Source of the DNA: Chitinophagaceae bacterium
GTDB taxonomy: Bacteria > Bacteroidota > Bacteroidia > Chitinophagales > Chitinophagaceae
NCBI GenBank assembly: GCA_025351145.1
Contig: JANXWM010000083.1
Span: forward strand, 1 to 9,807
Reading direction: 5' to 3'
Length of the DNA stretch: 9,807 nucleotides
Shown here: positions 6,539-9,807 of the stretch, piece by piece
How the letters are laid out: each line of letters starts with the position of its first letter
Numbering within the stretch: position 1 is the stretch's first letter
Position numbers and translations under genes: made by a program
The notes under the pieces: model-generated
Databases searched by the model: none
Seen by the model: the letters and a program-made list of their open reading frames with translations, nothing else
Told to the model about the DNA's origin: nothing

Positions 6539-7948
6539 ATGAATCAAAGCGCTAATGTTGCGGTAACTTTTCCGAAGACAGAATCGGAGCCGCCAATTAT
6601 TGTTGGCCTTGATATTGGTACTACCAAGATTGCTGCTATTGCCGGGCGAAAAAATGAGTTTGGCAAACTGGAGATTCTTGGTTTTGGCCGCGCCAATAGC
6701 AACGGTGTTCAGCATGGGCAAGTGCTGAATATTGATCAAACAATCAAAGCCATTCAACAGGCATTAATCAACTGTGCCGAAAGCAATCCGGACCTTGAAA
6801 TTAATGAAGTGTATGTGGGTGTTGCGGGCCATCATATCAAAAGCCTGCAGACACGCGGCGATATTGTACGGCAGGAGCCCGACACGGAAATTAAGCAATG
6901 GGAAATTGATCAGCTGGTAAATAACCAGCGCAAAACATTTATACCCGCAGGCGACCAGATCATTGATGTAATACCGCAGGATTTTCACGTAGATAATTTC
7001 AACGACATAAAAGATCCGGTGGGTTTCAATGGCGTAAAAGTGGGTGCTAATTTTCATATTATTACCGGCGACAGAAATGCCATCCGCAACATTAACCGCG
7101 CAGTGGAACGCAGTGGTTTAAAAACAAAAGATTTGGTGCTGCAGCCACTTGCATCGAGCAGCGCTGTAATGAGCGATGTGGATATGGAAGCTGGTGTAGC
7201 CATTCTCGATATAGGTGGCGGCACAAGTGACCTTGCCGTTTTTTATGAAGGCACACTTCGTCATACTGCAGTTATACCGTTCGGTGGTGAAAATATTACC
7301 AACGATATACGTATGGGCCTCGGTGTTTTAAAGAGCCAGGCAGAAGCGATGAAAGTGCAGTTTGGCAGCGCATTATCCGATGAAGCAAAAGCTAATGCAT
7401 ACATCACCATTCCCGGTTTAAAGGGAATGCCCGCAAAAGAAATAAGTGTACGCAACCTTGCCAATATTATACAGGCAAGGATGAGTGAGATACTCGATTT
7501 TGTAACCTACCATCTTAAAAGTGTGGGGCTAGACAGCAGGGCTTTAAACGGAGGTATCATCCTTACTGGCGGCGGTTCTCAGCTCACGCATCTTATACAA
7601 TTAACTGAATATTCTACCGGGCTTAATGCGAGGATTGGTTACCCAACTGAACACCTTGCAGCCAACCATATAGATGAATTAAGAAAGCCCATGTACTCAA
7701 CATGCATAGGTTTAATACTGAAAGGATATAGTGATTATGATAATAAGCGCAAAGATTTCGAGAACAGGTTTAAAAAAGTAATAGTGCCGGACAGTTTAAA
7801 AAAGAACGGTGTTTCAGCAGAAGCTGATATGCCAAAACCCGAAACTGTAGATACAAAAAAAAGAAAGAGCCTAAACAATGTTTGGGACAAATTTAAAGAC
7901 AGCATTATCGACCTGTTTAAAGAAGAAGGGGATATGGAAATAAAATAA
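6539..7948 (+). CDS. ftsA: FtsA, actin-like membrane tether for FtsZ
   Basis: Cytoplasmic actin-fold ATPase that links FtsZ filaments to the membrane and recruits later division proteins. At 469 residues it is longer than the roughly 420 of E. coli. Visible elements are the phosphate-1 motif IVGLDIGTTKIAAIAG (about 21-36), the 1C subdomain typical of FtsA (about 90-190, VYVGVAGHHIKSLQ onward), the phosphate-2 motif ILDIGGGTSDLAVF (222-235), the adenosine motif GGIILTGGGSQL (338-349), and a charged linker ending in the amphipathic helix LNNVWDKFKDSIIDLFKEE (from 445), the likely membrane-targeting sequence. ATG 6539 is preceded by A-rich sequence without a Shine-Dalgarno. Its place directly before ftsZ fits. 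Confidence is very high. Confidence 0.97.
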   Translation: MNQSANVAVTFPKTESEPPIIVGLDIGTTKIAAIAGRKNEFGKLEILGFGRANSNGVQHGQVLNIDQTIKAIQQALINCAESNPDLEINEVYVGVAGHHIKSLQTRGDIVRQEPDTEIKQWEIDQLVNNQRKTFIPAGDQIIDVIPQDFHVDNFNDIKDPVGFNGVKVGANFHIITGDRNAIRNINRAVERSGLKTKDLVLQPLASSSAVMSDVDMEAGVAILDIGGGTSDLAVFYEGTLRHTAVIPFGGENITNDIRMGLGVLKSQAEAMKVQFGSALSDEAKANAYITIPGLKGMPAKEISVRNLANIIQARMSEILDFVTYHLKSVGLDSRALNGGIILTGGGSQLTHLIQLTEYSTGLNARIGYPTEHLAANHIDELRKPMYSTCIGLILKGYSDYDNKRKDFENRFKKVIVPDSLKKNGVSAEADMPKPETVDTKKRKSLNNVWDKFKDSIIDLFKEEGDMEIK

Positions 7949-7950
7949 GT

Positions 7951-7980
7951 CTACAGTTTTTAGTTTGCAGTTTACAGTTG
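7951..7980. repeat. CAGTTT-type iterated sequence after ftsA
   Basis: Three loose copies of a CAGTTT/ACAGTT unit (ACAGTTTTTAGTTTG, GCAGTTT, ACAGTT) start 2 bp after the ftsA stop. Low-complexity iterations like this may come from slippage; no function is visible. Confidence 0.45.
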
Positions 7981-8000
7981 AGCAACACATCTTTTAACTG

Positions 8001-8028
8001 GAAACCGGAAACTCGAAACCGGAAACTC
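8001..8028. repeat. Perfect tandem 14-mer upstream of ftsZ
   Basis: GAAACCGGAAACTC occurs twice head to tail (8001-8014 and 8015-8028), and each copy contains two related GAAAC/GGAAAC half units. The array ends 41 bp before the ftsZ ATG, so it would lie in the ftsZ leader or near a promoter. Only two copies and no spacer, so it is not a CRISPR. Confidence 0.8.
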
Positions 8029-8069
8029 GAAAAAACTTACTTACTAACCAACTATTAAATTCAGCTATT

Positions 8070-9807
8070 ATGATTCATTTTGATCTGCCCAAACAAAAAT
8101 CATCCATCATCAAAGTACTTGGTGTTGGTGGTGGCGGTAGCAACGCAGTAAACTACATGTTTGCTCAAAGTGTAGAAGGTGTAGATTTCATTATCTGCAA
8201 TACAGATGCTAAAGCAATTGAACAAAGCCGCGTACCTAATAAAATACAACTCGGGCCACATTTAACCCAGGGCCTCGGCGCAGGTGCCAACCCTGAAGTA
8301 GGCAAACAGGCCACCGAAGAATCGCTTGATGAAATACGTCGCATTCTTGAAGTAAATACCAAGATGGCATTTATTACCGCAGGTATGGGTGGCGGAACAG
8401 GAACAGGTGGCGCTCCAATTATTGCAAAAATTTGCCGCGAACTGGGTATACTTACCGTAGGCATCGTAAGTACACCTTTTGCATTTGAAGGCCCCCGCCG
8501 TTTAAAGCAGGCTGAAGAAGGCATAAGGCAATTACAGCCTTATGTTGATACACTGCTTGTAATCAGCAACGATAAGCTGCGCATGCAGTATGGCAACTTA
8601 AAAATGACAGAAGCATTTGGTAAAGCTGATGATGTGCTCGCCACTGCTGCAAGGTGTATTACCGATATTATCAGCAGCAAAGGAACCATCATTGTTGACT
8701 TTGCAGATGTTTGCACCGTTATGAAAAACGGTGGTGTCGCTATTCTTGGCAATGCAACCGCAGAAGGTGAAGACAGGGCACAAAAAGCAATTGAAGAATC
8801 ACTTAACTCGCCGCTGCTAAACGATAGCGATATACGTGGCGCCAAATGGATCCTTGTAAATATCAATAGTGCAGAAGGCGAACACGAATGCACGATGGAT
8901 GAATTTGAGATCATCAACAATCACCTGCGCCAGCAAAGTGGCGAGCATGCCGATCTTATTATTGGCAGCGGATACGATAATGCCCTGGGCGCTAAAATAG
9001 GCATCACTGTAATAGCAACCGGTTTCGAATTCAAAGACCCATTTGCAAAGAAAGAACCTGTAACTATAAAGCAACCTGTTGTTGTTCCTGAAAAAATAGT
9101 GATGACTTTAGGCATAGACGGCGAAGAAAAAAAGATGTACCATCATCCGCAGCCAGTTACTGTTGTTGATAAAGATCCTTATGCCCCTTCTATGGTTGAA
9201 GAACAGGAAACTGTTGCACCCGTATTTTCAATTGCACCCCAGGAAGAAGAAGCTTCACCGCTTTCAATTGTTAAGGATGATGCACCCATGCACTTTGAAC
9301 TTTCCCCTGAAATAACAGAACCTGTGCAGCCACTGCAACCAAAGGCAGAAACACCCGCTGAAGCTCCTGTTGAAGAGCCTGTAATAAAGTATGTTGAAAA
9401 AGAAACTGTTTCTATAAAACCGGGTACAGGCGGCATACTTAACAGGCCAAGAAATATTTATGCAGAAGAGCTTCCGTTTGCACAGGCTGTAATACCAAAG
9501 CCTGCGGTGCAGGAAGAAATACCACAACCTGTACAAGAGTTAACACAGCAACTGGTTGCAGCAATAGCACAGCCCATAGTTAAAGAAACAGAGGAGCCAA
9601 AAATGTTCTTAAAAGAAGATCCTGCACCGGAAGATAATACAGCGTTTACAATTGTAATGAAAGAAAGCCAACCTGCAAAAACTGAAGCCAGCCCTGCACC
9701 AGATAGGATGGGAGACACTTCGTTCAATGAAGAAGATGACCAGCGCCGCCGTGCTACAGAAAGGATTAATAAACTACGCAACCTTTCTTTCAACATGAAT
9801 TCTAAAG
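8070..9807 (+). CDS. ftsZ: FtsZ, tubulin-like division GTPase (3' truncated by window edge)
   Basis: GTPase that polymerises into the Z ring. The frame is open from ATG 8070 to the window end (579 codons, no stop), so the C-terminus is missing. Key motifs are GVGGGGSNAV (18-27), the tubulin signature GMGGGTGTGGAP (105-116), PFAFEGPRR, ISNDKL, the T7 loop IVDFADVCTVM (208-218), and RGAKWILVNI. The globular core ends near TGF (317-319). A long Pro/Glu/Val-rich linker of about 235 residues follows, then a basic helix (QRRRATERINKLRNLSF, from 558) that probably leads into the FtsA-binding C-terminal peptide outside the window. The T7 motif, usually NxDxxD, has Ile208 in place of Asn. Upstream sequence TTAAATTCAGCTATT has no Shine-Dalgarno. 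Family assignment is certain. Confidence 0.98.
   Translation, partial: MIHFDLPKQKSSIIKVLGVGGGGSNAVNYMFAQSVEGVDFIICNTDAKAIEQSRVPNKIQLGPHLTQGLGAGANPEVGKQATEESLDEIRRILEVNTKMAFITAGMGGGTGTGGAPIIAKICRELGILTVGIVSTPFAFEGPRRLKQAEEGIRQLQPYVDTLLVISNDKLRMQYGNLKMTEAFGKADDVLATAARCITDIISSKGTIIVDFADVCTVMKNGGVAILGNATAEGEDRAQKAIEESLNSPLLNDSDIRGAKWILVNINSAEGEHECTMDEFEIINNHLRQQSGEHADLIIGSGYDNALGAKIGITVIATGFEFKDPFAKKEPVTIKQPVVVPEKIVMTLGIDGEEKKMYHHPQPVTVVDKDPYAPSMVEEQETVAPVFSIAPQEEEASPLSIVKDDAPMHFELSPEITEPVQPLQPKAETPAEAPVEEPVIKYVEKETVSIKPGTGGILNRPRNIYAEELPFAQAVIPKPAVQEEIPQPVQELTQQLVAAIAQPIVKETEEPKMFLKEDPAPEDNTAFTIVMKESQPAKTEASPAPDRMGDTSFNEEDDQRRRATERINKLRNLSFNMNSK

Noticed and set aside
7408..7429. Perfect 7-bp inverted repeat CATTCCC / GGGAATG inside ftsA, superficially like the G/C-rich repeat
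   Set aside because: It encodes TIPGLKGMP, a segment that belongs to the normal FtsA sequence, lacks the CCCCTTTAGGGG core and is far from any gene boundary.
8001..8028. CRISPR array
   Set aside because: Only two adjacent 14-bp units with no spacers.
8165..9796. Minus-strand open frames opposite ftsZ
   Set aside because: They are shadows of the ftsZ frame, overlap one another, and have the biased composition expected of antisense reading; ftsZ itself explains the region.

Overview
The window is a stretch of a division and cell wall (dcw) cluster. All genes are on the + strand in the order murD (5' end missing), ftsW, murG, murC, ftsQ, ftsA, ftsZ (3' end missing). The gene order, the moderate-to-low G+C, the A-rich rather than Shine-Dalgarno sequences before the start codons, and the protein details (FtsA of 469 residues, FtsZ with a very long linker, FtsW with an LPQAYNDFIYA loop) point to a member of the Bacteroidota, most likely the Chitinophagaceae or a close relative. 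This placement comes from recalled family features, not from a search.

Layout. Positions 1-1238 hold murD without its first few dozen residues. A 42-bp gap leads to ftsW (1281-2567), a 79-bp gap to murG (2647-3798), a 29-bp gap to murC (3828-5225), and a 2-bp gap to ftsQ (5228-6253). A longer 285-bp gap precedes ftsA (6539-7948). A 120-bp gap precedes ftsZ, which starts at 8070 and runs off the right edge. MurD, MurG and MurC make peptidoglycan precursors: MurC and MurD add L-Ala and D-Glu to UDP-MurNAc, and MurG makes lipid II. FtsW polymerises lipid II at the septum, FtsQ is a divisome scaffold, and FtsA anchors FtsZ to the membrane. No other gene is supported.

The unusual part is the repeats. 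Five copies of a short G/C-rich palindromic repeat (core CCCCTTTAGGGG) sit at gene boundaries. Three lie inside the first codons of ftsW, murG and murC, with the core 41-42 nt after the ATG in each gene, so each of these enzymes has an extra N-terminal peptide (SPFRG or SPLG) before its conserved core. Two further copies, in inverted orientation, lie just upstream of ftsW and murC, so those two start codons lie in the loop of a potential long stem. A second repeat family (core TTGCGTCGCAC-CTTGTAC) lies before murG and, as a large inverted pair, between ftsQ and ftsA. A third type, a tandem 14-mer plus CAGTTT iterations, lies before ftsZ. Almost every gap longer than a few bases is therefore filled by short repeats, which may either be passive dispersed elements or affect translation and mRNA processing within the cluster.
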